Origin: an uncultured Peptococcaceae bacterium
Lineage (GTDB): Bacteria > Bacillota > Peptococcia > Peptococcales > Peptococcaceae
Assembly: GCA_900553245.1 (NCBI GenBank)
Contig: USCP01000118.1
Coordinates: 1 to 6,226 of the forward strand
Direction: 5' to 3'
DNA length: 6,226 nucleotides
Part shown: positions 1-6,033 of the stretch, one piece after another
Layout: every line of letters starts with the position of its first letter
Numbering within the stretch: position 1 is the first letter of the stretch
Program-made: the position numbers and the translations under genes
The notes under the pieces: generated by a model
What the model saw: the letters and a program-made list of their open reading frames with translations, nothing else
Told to the model about the DNA's origin: nothing
Database searches by the model: none

Positions 1-1152
1 CTTCGGTATATAAAAAAAGCGTTCCGCAAGCTGGCGCGTAAATATCACCCTGACGTGAACCCAGGGGACAAAGAAGCAGAAGCAAAATTTAAAGAAGCCA
101 ACGAAGCCTATGAAGTATTGAGTGACGCTCAAAAGCGTCAGCAATACGATCAGTTTGGCCATGATGCGCCAAACTTTGGTGGTGGCGGATTTGGCGGTGG
201 TTTTGGTGGCGGCGGCGCCGATTTCGGAGACTTTGGCGATATTTTCAACATGTTCTTCGGTGGTGGCGGTGGCGCACCAAACGGCCCACGTCAAGGCAAT
301 GACCTTCGTTATGACTTGACCATTTCCTTTGAAGAAGCTGTCTTTGGGTGCAAGAAGACGATTACCGTCGATCGTTGGATTTCTTGCTCAACCTGTGGTG
401 GCACAGGCGCGAAACCGGGCACCAGTCCGGAAACTTGCTCTCGCTGTCATGGCACTGGGCGTGTAACGACCATGCAACAAACCCCGTTTGGGCGTGTACA
501 AAGTCAAACCACCTGTCCGGATTGCGGTGGTACCGGTAAAATCATTAAGGAAAAATGTCCGGATTGCGGTGGCACAGGTCGCCGTCGTGAAAGCAAATCT
601 CTCGAAGTAAACATCCCAGCTGGGGTGGACAATGGCACCCGCTTGCGTATGGCGGGTGAAGGGGAAGCCGGAGAAAACGGTGGCCCAAGTGGGGACTTGT
701 ACATCTATATCCGTGTGCGTCCACATGCCATCTTTACCAGAGATGATACCGACATTTATATGGAACAAAAAATCAATGTTGCTCAGGCAGCCTTGGGGGA
801 TGAAATTGAAGTGCCTACTTTGGAAGGGCGTATCAAGTTTACCATTCCTGCCGGTGTACAGAGCGGTTCTCGCTTCCGCTTGAAGGGTAAAGGCGTGAAG
901 AGTATGCGCAGTTACGCTAAGGGGGATCAATATGTAACCGTTATTGTTGAAACCCCAAAGAGCCTGACACATGAACAACGTGAACTCTTTGAAAAACTGT
1001 CTGAATCATTGAATCGTTTCGATGATAAGACCACAGACAGTAAATCATCCAAGGGTCATGATAAGTCCGACAAGAAGAAAGAAGACAAGGGCTTCTTTGA
1101 TAAAATGAAGGACCTGTTTACGGACGATGACGAAGAAGAAAAAGATGATTGA
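1..1152 (+). CDS. dnaJ: Chaperone protein DnaJ (Hsp40), 5'-truncated by the window edge
   Basis: DnaJ is the cytoplasmic co-chaperone that delivers unfolded proteins to DnaK and stimulates its ATPase. The reading frame is open from base 1, so the true start lies upstream; the HPD tripeptide is at visible residues 16-18, suggesting about 15-20 residues are missing. The order is canonical for a type I DnaJ: J-domain with HPD, a glycine/phenylalanine linker (about residues 59-91), four CxxCxGxG zinc-binding repeats (starting at nucleotides 385, 436, 514 and 556), then the C-terminal substrate-binding and dimerisation domains. The last 44 or so residues form a highly charged Lys/Asp/Glu tail containing GFFDKMKDLF, longer than in E. 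coli DnaJ. The gene probably ends an upstream grpE-dnaK-dnaJ operon (inference, not visible), because a strong terminator follows the stop by one base. Family identity is essentially certain. Confidence 0.97.
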   Translation, partial: LRYIKKAFRKLARKYHPDVNPGDKEAEAKFKEANEAYEVLSDAQKRQQYDQFGHDAPNFGGGGFGGGFGGGGADFGDFGDIFNMFFGGGGGAPNGPRQGNDLRYDLTISFEEAVFGCKKTITVDRWISCSTCGGTGAKPGTSPETCSRCHGTGRVTTMQQTPFGRVQSQTTCPDCGGTGKIIKEKCPDCGGTGRRRESKSLEVNIPAGVDNGTRLRMAGEGEAGENGGPSGDLYIYIRVRPHAIFTRDDTDIYMEQKINVAQAALGDEIEVPTLEGRIKFTIPAGVQSGSRFRLKGKGVKSMRSYAKGDQYVTVIVETPKSLTHEQRELFEKLSESLNRFDDKTTDSKSSKGHDKSDKKKEDKGFFDKMKDLFTDDDEEEKDD

Positions 1153-1153
1153 T

Positions 1154-1183
1154 AAAAAAGCCGCTCATTGAGCGGCTTTTTTT
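1154..1183 (+). terminator. Intrinsic terminator after dnaJ
   Basis: A perfect hairpin with arms GCCGCTC and GAGCGGC around a 3-base loop is flanked by six A on the left and seven T on the right, giving a 13-bp stem if the A/T tracts pair. It begins directly after the dnaJ stop codon, so it should end the chaperone transcript. The A-tract means it could also work on the opposite strand, but no minus-strand gene is seen there. Confidence 0.93.
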
Positions 1184-1233
1184 GAATGATTTAAAATCAG
1201 TAGATGAAGGGCATGTTAAATCGGTTTTTAATA

Positions 1234-1262
1234 TTGACAAAGAAAAGCGCAACAGATATAAT
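1234..1262 (+). promoter_or_regulatory. Sigma-A promoter P1 upstream of veg
   Basis: A perfect TTGACA (1234-1239) and a perfect TATAAT (1257-1262) are separated by exactly 17 bases, the optimal vegetative sigma-factor arrangement. The predicted start is near 1269, giving a leader of about 60 bases before the veg start codon. The box sequences are read directly; activity is inferred. Confidence 0.88.
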
Positions 1263-1275
1263 ATTAAATTATGCT

Positions 1276-1304
1276 TTGTTATTAGTGGTGGTTTGTGTTA
1301 TAAT
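1276..1304 (+). promoter_or_regulatory. Second, extended -10 promoter P2 upstream of veg
   Basis: TTGTTA (1276-1281) and TATAAT (1299-1304) are 17 bases apart, and TGT directly before the -10 box gives the TGn extended -10 signature. The predicted start is near 1311, only a few bases before the ribosome binding site, so this transcript would have a leader of about 19 bases. Together with P1 it forms a tandem promoter pair 42 bases apart. Confidence 0.65.
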
Positions 1305-1313
1305 GAACATACC

Positions 1314-1320
1314 AGAGAGG
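1314..1320 (+). promoter_or_regulatory. Ribosome binding site that sets the veg start
   Basis: AGAGAGG lies 9 bases before the ATG at 1330. The in-frame ATG at 1321 touches the site and is too close to be used. The more upstream in-frame ATGs (from 1204) lie before or within the promoters and are not plausible starts. Confidence 0.75.
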
Positions 1321-1329
1321 ATGATCATT

Positions 1330-1596
1330 ATGACAAAGCTAACTGTTGAACGCGTGAAAAAGTCTTTACAACCATTTGTAGGGTGTGAGATTGAATTGGA
1401 TGTCAATATTGGTCGCAATCGAATTGTGAACCATAAGGGCGAGTTAGAGTCGATTTACAAGAATGTCTTTGTCGTGAAGGTGGAAGATCATGACGAACGT
1501 CGTTTGTCCTTCAACTATGTGGATTTGATGACCGGAAATGTCGTGGTGGCGCTCCATAAAAACGGACACACGTATCGTTTGGCGCATCATGACTGA
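1330..1596 (+). CDS. veg: Veg family protein
   Basis: A small protein of 88 residues that I assign to the Veg family, conserved in Firmicutes. In Bacillus subtilis, Veg is made at high level from a strong promoter and has been linked to biofilm regulation; its molecular role is not firmly known. Family resemblance shows in the N-terminal helix (VERVKKSLQPFVG), the middle segment with basic GRNR followed by GELESIYKNVFVVKV, and the LSFNYVDLMTG stretch, which parallel the SDIKRSL, GRRKTIERSG, YPSVFVIQ and SYSYADILT stretches of the Bacillus protein. After that the sequence runs on for about 15 residues (VALHKNGHTYRLAHHD), longer than the Bacillus protein, with four histidines. No membrane segment or signal peptide is seen. 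The gene has its own tandem promoters and a leader-proximal ribosome binding site, so it is a separate unit from dnaJ. Assignment is from recognition of the pattern, not alignment. Confidence 0.85.
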   Translation: MTKLTVERVKKSLQPFVGCEIELDVNIGRNRIVNHKGELESIYKNVFVVKVEDHDERRLSFNYVDLMTGNVVVALHKNGHTYRLAHHD

Positions 1597-1605
1597 TGAT
1601 GTGCC
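1581..1605 (+). terminator. Stem-loop overlapping the veg stop codon, possible weak terminator
   Basis: GGCGCATCAT and ATGATGTGCC form a 10-bp stem with one G-U pair around the loop GACTG, which holds most of the stop codon. It is followed by CCTTTG rather than a proper T-run, so termination would be inefficient. It may instead be a partial terminator or an mRNA 3'-end stabiliser, leaving some read-through into the rubrerythrin gene. Confidence 0.4.
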
Positions 1606-1718
1606 CCTTTGTGGAATCAGATCTAAACACTCATTGTCCTATAGCGTAGCGACGCAATGGTTGTCACCGTTTGTTCTTATTATGTGTAGCACCTTGGTGC
1701 AGAAAGAAGAGGGTTACT

Positions 1719-2261
1719 ATGAAGGATTTAAAAGGAAGCAAAACCGAGAAGAATCTGATGGAAGCATTTGCCGGTGAATCTCAAGCACGTAACAAGTACA
1801 CCTATTATGCGTCTCAAGCAAAAAAAGATGGGTACGTTCAAATTCAACAGATTTTTGAAGAAACCGCACGCAATGAAATGGAACATGCAAAACTTTGGTT
1901 TAAGTATCTTCACGGTGGGAGTGTGCCTAGCACCAAAGAAAATTTGAAAGATGCCGCTGCCGGTGAAAACTACGAATGGACTGAAATGTATAAGCGTATG
2001 GCACAAGAAGCCTATGAAGAGGGCTTTACTGAAATTGGTAAGCGCATGGAATTGATTGCTGAAGTGGAAGCGGCTCACGAAAAACGTTACCTAGCTTTGC
2101 TGGAATCCATCGAAAAGGGTGAAGTCTTTAAAAAAGAAAGCAAGGTTGCTTGGAAGTGCAACAATTGCGGTTATATTGCTGAAGGCGAAGAAGCGCCAAA
2201 AGTATGCCCTGCTTGTGCCCATCCTCAAGCCTACTTTGAAATGCTTTGCGAAAACTATTGA
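1719..2261 (+). CDS. rbr: Rubrerythrin
   Basis: Rubrerythrin is a cytoplasmic non-heme iron protein that reduces hydrogen peroxide to water in anaerobes, taking electrons through its rubredoxin-like domain. The 180-residue product has the normal two-domain layout. A four-helix diiron domain (about residues 1-135) carries ligand motifs AGESQARNKY (Glu20), ETARNEMEHAK (Glu53, His56), AQEAYEEGF (Glu97 region) and EVEAAHEKRY (Glu117, His120). A C-terminal rubredoxin domain has CNNC (Cys147, Cys150) and CPAC (Cys163, Cys166). The start at 1719 is chosen because GAGGG (1709-1713) precedes it by 5 bases and the protein then begins MKDLKGSKTEKNL, typical of the family; an in-frame ATG at 1671 would add 16 unrelated residues. 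No convincing sigma-A promoter or PerR-box was found in the 122-base gap after veg, so it may depend partly on veg transcription. A terminator follows. Confidence 0.96.
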   Translation: MKDLKGSKTEKNLMEAFAGESQARNKYTYYASQAKKDGYVQIQQIFEETARNEMEHAKLWFKYLHGGSVPSTKENLKDAAAGENYEWTEMYKRMAQEAYEEGFTEIGKRMELIAEVEAAHEKRYLALLESIEKGEVFKKESKVAWKCNNCGYIAEGEEAPKVCPACAHPQAYFEMLCENY

Positions 2262-2276
2262 TATACTGTTATTTCT

Positions 2277-2309
2277 GAAGAAGTCTTGGGCATCCGAGGC
2301 TTCTTTTTT
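2277..2309 (+). terminator. Intrinsic terminator after rubrerythrin
   Basis: AGAAGTCTTGG and CCGAGGCTTCT pair over 11 bp with two G-U pairs around the 4-base loop GCAT, followed by a run of six T (2304-2309). It starts 15 bases after the rubrerythrin stop codon. Confidence 0.88.
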
Positions 2310-2347
2310 GTGCGTAAAGATGAAGAAAACCGCTGTGCGTATGTGGA

Positions 2348-2376
2348 TTGACAATTATATACGATTGACTTACTAT
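2348..2376 (+). promoter_or_regulatory. Sigma-A promoter for the cardiolipin synthase unit
   Basis: TTGACA (2348-2353) and TACTAT (2371-2376) are 17 bases apart, between the rubrerythrin terminator and the cls start. The predicted start is near 2383, giving a leader of about 38 bases. A second TTGACT at 2365 has a poorer -10 partner (TAAATA at 2389, 18-base spacing) and is less likely. Confidence 0.75.
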
Positions 2377-2405
2377 GTTATGTAACGCTAAATAATAGGA
2401 AGTGA

Positions 2406-2414
2406 AGGAGGAGG
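2406..2414 (+). promoter_or_regulatory. Strong ribosome binding site setting a GTG start
   Basis: AGGAGGAGG ends 6 bases before the GTG at 2421. This near-perfect match to the 16S rRNA tail, doubled in register, supports GTG as the real cls start and probably compensates for the weaker codon. Confidence 0.85.
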
Positions 2415-2420
2415 TGCAAC

Positions 2421-3983
2421 GTGTCAAGAGATCGTATTAGACGGAAGAGCATGTTTTTAGTGTCTAATTCATTTTTTATTACAGCCGTTTTGGTTATTGT
2501 ACAGCTTATGGTCTGGGGTGGATTTTATTATCTTGTGACCAATGAGTTTGCAAGTCGCTTTGCCATGCTGTTTCAAATTCTGGTGTTGGCATTAACGATT
2601 TCCATGATTAGTTATGTGGTATTGCGTTGCCCGCATAATTCGTATCAGATTGCATGGTTAATTTTATTGGCATTAGTGCCAACCCTTGCGTTGATTATGT
2701 ATGTCATTTTGCGAGTGGTACCGGGTACCAGTCATTTAACGGCTCAGGTGTATGAGCGCAAATTGGCAACGGATTTGCATTTAGTGGACAGTGAAATGGC
2801 ACGTCGCGATTTAGCGATGATGGACAACAGATATGTCGGTTTGTTTCGATATTTGTCTTCTGCGTGCAAGTATCCAACCTATTATGCGCCAGAAGTTACC
2901 TATTACTCCATTGGTGACGAAGCCATTGAAGCGATGTTTGCGGATCTGGAGAAGGCTGAAAAATTCATCTTCATGGAATATTTTATTGTTAGTGAAGGGG
3001 AGATTATTGAACGCCTGTTAGATATCCTGGAAAGAAAAGTGAAGCAGGGTGTTGAGGTGCGGTTTATGTACGATGGCTTTTGTACCATCAAGCTTCCGAG
3101 TGATTTCAAGCAGCGTATAGAAAGCATTGGCGTACAATGTGCAGTATTTTCGCCGTTGCGTCCAATTATATCTTCTTACCAAAATAATCGCGACCATCGT
3201 AAGATTACTGTCATTGATGGGAAGGTGGCTTATACCGGTGGGTACAATTTGGCTGATGAATATGCCAATCTCATTACGCGATTTGGACATTGGAAGGATG
3301 CGGGAATTAGAATCACCGGCAATGGTGTACAATCTTTGACCGCCATGTTCTTACAAGTGTGGGGCGTTGCTAACGGTATGAAGACCGATGCCTACGCACA
3401 TTATATGGAAGTTGAGGAGAATCCTGGCTATGATGGTGCCATTGTGGCGCCCTACGCCGATGCGCCGGAAAATGCACGCGATACCGCCTCTGATGTCTAC
3501 TGCCAGATTTTGGATTTGGCAGAGGACTACGTTCATATTATGACGCCGTATTTAATTTTGGATGAACGCTTGCGTCGTTCTTTAGAATTTGCCTCTGAAC
3601 GTGGTGTCGATGTTAAAATATTCCTTCCGCACATTCCGGATAAAAAAATGGTCTTTATGATTGCGCGTAGTTATTATCCGGAATTGCTGAAAACCGGCAT
3701 CAAAATTTATGAATATACACCGGGATTTTTGCATTCGAAGGTGTTTGTCAGTGATGACTGTATTTCTTCTGTAGGGACAATCAATTTAGATTTTCGTAGC
3801 TTGTTTTTGCATTTTGAAAACAGTGTGCTCGTGTATGATGAGAATGTGGCACGTTCCGTGGAAAAGGATTTTGAGGAAACGTTGGCAATCAGCGAGCGTA
3901 TCTATCTTAAAACTTATTGTAACTTCCCTTGGTATAAACGTGCTTTTGGGCGTCTGATGCGTGTGTTTGGTCCGTTAATGTAA
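2421..3983 (+). CDS. cls: Cardiolipin synthase (phospholipase D type)
   Basis: This membrane enzyme makes cardiolipin, in the bacterial reaction by joining two phosphatidylglycerols with release of glycerol. The 520-residue length fits the family. Three hydrophobic segments lie at the N-terminus (about residues 14-38, 45-67 and 76-98). They are followed by two phospholipase D domains with complete catalytic HxKxxxxD motifs: His259/Lys261/Asp266 (HRKITVID), followed by GGYNLADEY, and His438/Lys440/Asp445 (HSKVFVSD), followed by GTINLDFRS. The second domain ends with the family-typical LHFENSVLVYD stretch. Both active-site halves are intact, so the enzyme should work. The start is GTG with a strong ribosome binding site. 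A small membrane-protein gene follows 12 bases later, probably on the same transcript. The family also includes other phosphatidyltransferases, so the exact substrate is inferred. Confidence 0.95.
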   Translation: MSRDRIRRKSMFLVSNSFFITAVLVIVQLMVWGGFYYLVTNEFASRFAMLFQILVLALTISMISYVVLRCPHNSYQIAWLILLALVPTLALIMYVILRVVPGTSHLTAQVYERKLATDLHLVDSEMARRDLAMMDNRYVGLFRYLSSACKYPTYYAPEVTYYSIGDEAIEAMFADLEKAEKFIFMEYFIVSEGEIIERLLDILERKVKQGVEVRFMYDGFCTIKLPSDFKQRIESIGVQCAVFSPLRPIISSYQNNRDHRKITVIDGKVAYTGGYNLADEYANLITRFGHWKDAGIRITGNGVQSLTAMFLQVWGVANGMKTDAYAHYMEVEENPGYDGAIVAPYADAPENARDTASDVYCQILDLAEDYVHIMTPYLILDERLRRSLEFASERGVDVKIFLPHIPDKKMVFMIARSYYPELLKTGIKIYEYTPGFLHSKVFVSDDCISSVGTINLDFRSLFLHFENSVLVYDENVARSVEKDFEETLAISERIYLKTYCNFPWYKRAFGRLMRVFGPLM

Positions 3984-3995
3984 GGCTGGGATGAA

Positions 3996-4229
3996 ATGGT
4001 ATCCAAAAACTTTTTGCGAGGACTGGTGATTGTCCTTGGAATTTGCATGGGGCTTCCGGTATGGGGCCTTAGTGGTATGCCTATTTGGGGTATTGTAGTG
4101 GCAATCACAACAATGATTTTCCTGGATATGGTATTGCTGCGTGATTATCCGAAAATGTTTAAGCTCATCGTTATTGCTATTTACGCTATTACTATGGCGT
4201 GTGTCGTAATTTGGCTTTTGTCGATGTAA
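3996..4229 (+). CDS. Small hydrophobic membrane protein of unknown function
   Basis: I do not recognise this 77-residue protein. It is strongly hydrophobic with probably three membrane segments (about residues 7-26, 28-48 and 55-75), few charged residues (Lys4, Arg8, Asp44, Arg49, Asp50, Lys53, Lys56) and GMP and WG turns near residues 24-32. The first turn has a Lys/Arg-containing N-terminus, and a short basic/acidic loop (LRDYPKMFK) separates the second and third segments. It begins 12 bases after the cls stop codon and is followed at once by a terminator, so it is most likely the second gene of the cls transcript. Its ribosome binding site is weak (AAGG at 3982-3985 overlaps the cls stop), which suggests translational coupling. 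A role in lipid metabolism or membrane biology is only inference from position. The opposite strand also holds an open frame here, but it lacks any family features. Confidence 0.72.
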   Translation: MVSKNFLRGLVIVLGICMGLPVWGLSGMPIWGIVVAITTMIFLDMVLLRDYPKMFKLIVIAIYAITMACVVIWLLSM

Positions 4230-4230
4230 T

Positions 4231-4292
4231 AAAAATGCTGACCGTAAGGATGCAATGTAATAGACATTGCACTGAACGGTCAGCATTTTTTT
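4231..4292. terminator. Large two-part bidirectional terminator between convergent units
   Basis: The outer arms (4231-4245 and 4276-4290) pair perfectly over 15 bp, with five A at the left and seven T at the right (4286-4292). Inside, after an asymmetric internal loop (AAGGA against CTGA), TGCAATGT (4251-4258) and ACATTGCA (4264-4271) form a second perfect 8-bp stem around AATAG. It begins one base after the stop of the small membrane protein gene and lies 33 bases from the end of iscU, which runs the other way. It can therefore end both transcripts. Confidence 0.92.
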
Positions 4293-4325
4293 ATGGTGTT
4301 TTAGAATTGGGAGCAAAGAAATACA

Positions 4326-4742
4326 TTAGTGATGGTCGCATGTCGGCATAGAAAGTGGCGCATGAGAAATATTGTTTTTGTCGTAGTAATCTTCTACGGC
4401 TTTCTTAATAGCCTGTTCAGCAAGTACGGAGCAGTGAATTTTTGCCGCAGGCAAACCTTCTAATGCTTCAGTGACCGCTTGGTTGGTCAAGGTGAGTGCT
4501 TCATCAATGGATTTCCCTTTGATGAGTTCAGTCGCCATCGAGCTGGAAGCAATGGCACTGGCACATCCGAAAGTTTCAAAGCTCACATCAGAGATGGTGT
4601 CATCGTCAATTTTAAGATAGATTTTCATAATATCGCCGCACTTGGCATTTCCGACTTCACCAATCCCATCGGCGTTTTCAAGGACGCCAAGATTGCGTGG
4701 GTTACGAAAATGGTCCATGACTTTTTCACTGTATAATGCCAT
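4326..4742 (-). CDS. iscU: Iron-sulfur cluster scaffold protein IscU (NifU N-terminal type)
   Basis: This cytoplasmic scaffold receives sulfur from IscS and iron, assembles a [2Fe-2S] cluster and passes it on. The 138-residue protein has all three conserved cysteines: Cys35 in AKCGD (with Asp37), Cys60 in FGCASAIASSS and Cys104 in KIHCSVLAEQA (with His103). The LPAAK stretch before the third cysteine corresponds to the LPPVK chaperone-recognition loop of E. coli IscU. The N-terminus (YSEKVMDHFRNPRNLG) is typical. It is a single-domain protein, without the ferredoxin or C-terminal domains of full NifU. The tail ends with Cys135-Asp-His-His, a possible extra metal contact. The start follows GAGGTG closely, 12 bases after the iscS stop codon, so the two genes are co-transcribed. 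No ISC chaperone genes (hscA/hscB) follow; a terminator does. The label nifU is equally used for this family in Firmicutes. Confidence 0.96.
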   Translation of the reverse strand: MALYSEKVMDHFRNPRNLGVLENADGIGEVGNAKCGDIMKIYLKIDDDTISDVSFETFGCASAIASSSMATELIKGKSIDEALTLTNQAVTEALEGLPAAKIHCSVLAEQAIKKAVEDYYDKNNISHAPLSMPTCDHH

Positions 4743-4754
4743 ATTATCACCTCA

Positions 4755-5942
4755 TTAAATTAAATAGTTGCGTTTGCCTTCTTGAAGATCGCGCCATACC
4801 GGAGACATACTACGGAGTCGGCTGACGACGTCTTTGACGGCTTGAATGGTTGTATCAATATCGGCTTCGGTGGTCTCTTCGGACAAGGAGAGACGCAAAG
4901 AGCCGTGTGCAATTTTATGTGGTCTGCCAATTGCGAGGAGCACGTGACTTGGATCGAGAGAGCCTGATGTGCAAGCAGAACCGGAGGAAGCACAAATCCC
5001 TTTATCATTTAAAAATAGGAGAAGGGATTCGCCTTCGATGCCTTCAAAGCAAAAATGAACATTGCCCGGTAAACGTTTTTCTGCGTCGCCGTTTAACACG
5101 GCATGTGGAATTTCAGAGAGCCCCTGAATGAGTCGGTCGCGCAAGGCACCAATCGTTGAAGCATTTTCAGCAAGATGGGCGCAAGCATCTTCCATTGCAG
5201 CGGCCATCCCCATAATGGCGGGGATATTTTCTGTACCGGCGCGTTTATGACGTTCTTGGGCACCACCTTCAATAAGGGTGGTGAGAGGAATGTTTTTTCG
5301 TGAATAGAGAACGCCGGCACCTTTTGGCCCGTGAAATTTATGAGCGGAAAGAGAAAGCATATCAATCTGCTGCGCTTTTACGTCTATGTTAAGGTGTCCG
5401 ACGGCTTGTACCGCATCGGTGTGGAAAAGAATACCGTGCTCATGGCAAAGGGCGCCGATTTCGGCAATAGGCTGGATGGTCCCGATTTCATTGTTCGCAT
5501 ACATGATGCTCACTAGACAGGTGTCTGGGCGAATGGCTTCCACCACCTGTTCGAGACGGATTAAGCCGTCCTCTTGCACGTCCAAGAGGGTGACTTCAAA
5601 GCCTTCTTTTTGGAGTTTATCAAGGGTGTGTAATACTGCATGGTGTTCAAACGCACTTGAAATGATATGTCTCTTGCCGTGCTTTTCGCCTAAACGTGCG
5701 GCACTGACTAGGGCTTGATTATCGGCCTCGCTACCACCAGAGGTAAAGGTGATTTCCGATGGTTCTGCATTTAATAAGCGTGCAATTCGTGTGCGTGCAT
5801 CTGTCAGGGCCTCATTGGCCTGTTGGCCGGTGCTGTGTAGGCTGGACGGGTTGCCAAAAATCTCGTTCATATATGGTAACATTGCTTGAATGGCGTGCTC
5901 ACTCATTTTAGTGGTCGCAGCGTTATCTAAGTAAATCTGCAT
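4755..5942 (-). CDS. iscS: Cysteine desulfurase IscS/NifS
   Basis: This pyridoxal-phosphate enzyme converts cysteine to alanine and holds the sulfur as a persulfide for IscU and other acceptors. The 395-residue product is full length. It begins with YLDNAATTKM, the usual start of the family, and carries the cofactor residues: His100 in FEHHAV (stacking on the ring), Asp176 and Gln179 in HTDAVQAVG, and Lys202 in SAHKFHGPKG, the Schiff-base lysine. The mobile catalytic loop is CASSGSACTSGS with the active Cys324, followed by LDPSHVL, placing it in the group I (IscS/NifS) class rather than the SufS class. RAGTEN (residues 234-239) is also typical. The start has AAGGAGGA (read on the minus strand, 5948-5955) 5 bases upstream. 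It is the first gene of an iscS-iscU operon. It could equally be called nifS; a nitrogen-fixation role has no support here. Confidence 0.97.
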   Translation of the reverse strand: MQIYLDNAATTKMSEHAIQAMLPYMNEIFGNPSSLHSTGQQANEALTDARTRIARLLNAEPSEITFTSGGSEADNQALVSAARLGEKHGKRHIISSAFEHHAVLHTLDKLQKEGFEVTLLDVQEDGLIRLEQVVEAIRPDTCLVSIMYANNEIGTIQPIAEIGALCHEHGILFHTDAVQAVGHLNIDVKAQQIDMLSLSAHKFHGPKGAGVLYSRKNIPLTTLIEGGAQERHKRAGTENIPAIMGMAAAMEDACAHLAENASTIGALRDRLIQGLSEIPHAVLNGDAEKRLPGNVHFCFEGIEGESLLLFLNDKGICASSGSACTSGSLDPSHVLLAIGRPHKIAHGSLRLSLSEETTEADIDTTIQAVKDVVSRLRSMSPVWRDLQEGKRNYLI

Positions 5943-5975
5943 GAGAATCCTCCTTCATCAAATGGAAGAAATCGT

Positions 5976-5993
5976 CTTGCCCTTTGTGGCAAG
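5976..5993 (-). promoter_or_regulatory. Hairpin in the isc leader
   Basis: On the minus strand CTTGCC and GGCAAG form a 6-bp GC-containing stem around a 6-base loop, about 33 bases before the iscS start codon and well clear of its ribosome binding site. It would lie within the roughly 85-base leader. No T-run follows, so it is not a terminator. It may be a stabilising or regulatory structure; function unknown. Confidence 0.4.
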
Positions 5994-6011
5994 GGAATGA
6001 TTTATTCAAAT

Positions 6012-6025
6012 CCTACTGTTGTAGG
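6012..6025 (-). promoter_or_regulatory. Candidate operator of the isc operon (inverted repeat)
   Basis: CCTAC and GTAGG form a short inverted repeat around a 4-base centre (minus strand CCTACAACAGTAGG). It lies immediately downstream of the predicted -10 box and covers about +2 to +15 of the transcript, a classic repressor position. Iron-sulfur operons in Firmicutes are often controlled by Rrf2-family repressors (IscR-like), so that family is the likeliest binder. The specific regulator is inferred; I cannot confirm a motif match. Confidence 0.45.
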
Positions 6026-6033
6026 TTGGTTTA

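Noticed and set aside
514..579. Near-identical direct repeats in dnaJ
   Set aside because: These are the third and fourth zinc-binding CxxCxGxG units encoded with similar codons, a normal feature of the gene.
388..978. Long open frame on the minus strand inside dnaJ (196 codons)
   Set aside because: It lies opposite an unmistakable DnaJ reading frame, has no ribosome binding site and shows no recognisable domain; its length reflects codon bias of the real gene.
1204..1329. N-terminal extension of veg from an upstream ATG
   Set aside because: It would begin before both promoters and read through their boxes; the ribosome binding site points to the ATG at 1330.
1633..1659. Imperfect inverted repeat (CATTG ... 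CAATG with GCGT/ACGC inside) before rubrerythrin
   Set aside because: The arms are short and overlap each other, and there is no T-run; too weak to call as a terminator or riboswitch.
1671..1718. Longer rubrerythrin start at an upstream ATG
   Set aside because: It adds 16 residues that do not match the family, and the ribosome binding site is correctly placed for the ATG at 1719.
3975..4316. Minus-strand open frame opposite the small membrane protein (113 codons)
   Set aside because: It runs through the bidirectional terminator hairpin, is rich in His, Asn and Gln without a pattern, and has no ribosome binding site. The plus-strand frame fits the operon and the hydrophobic composition better.
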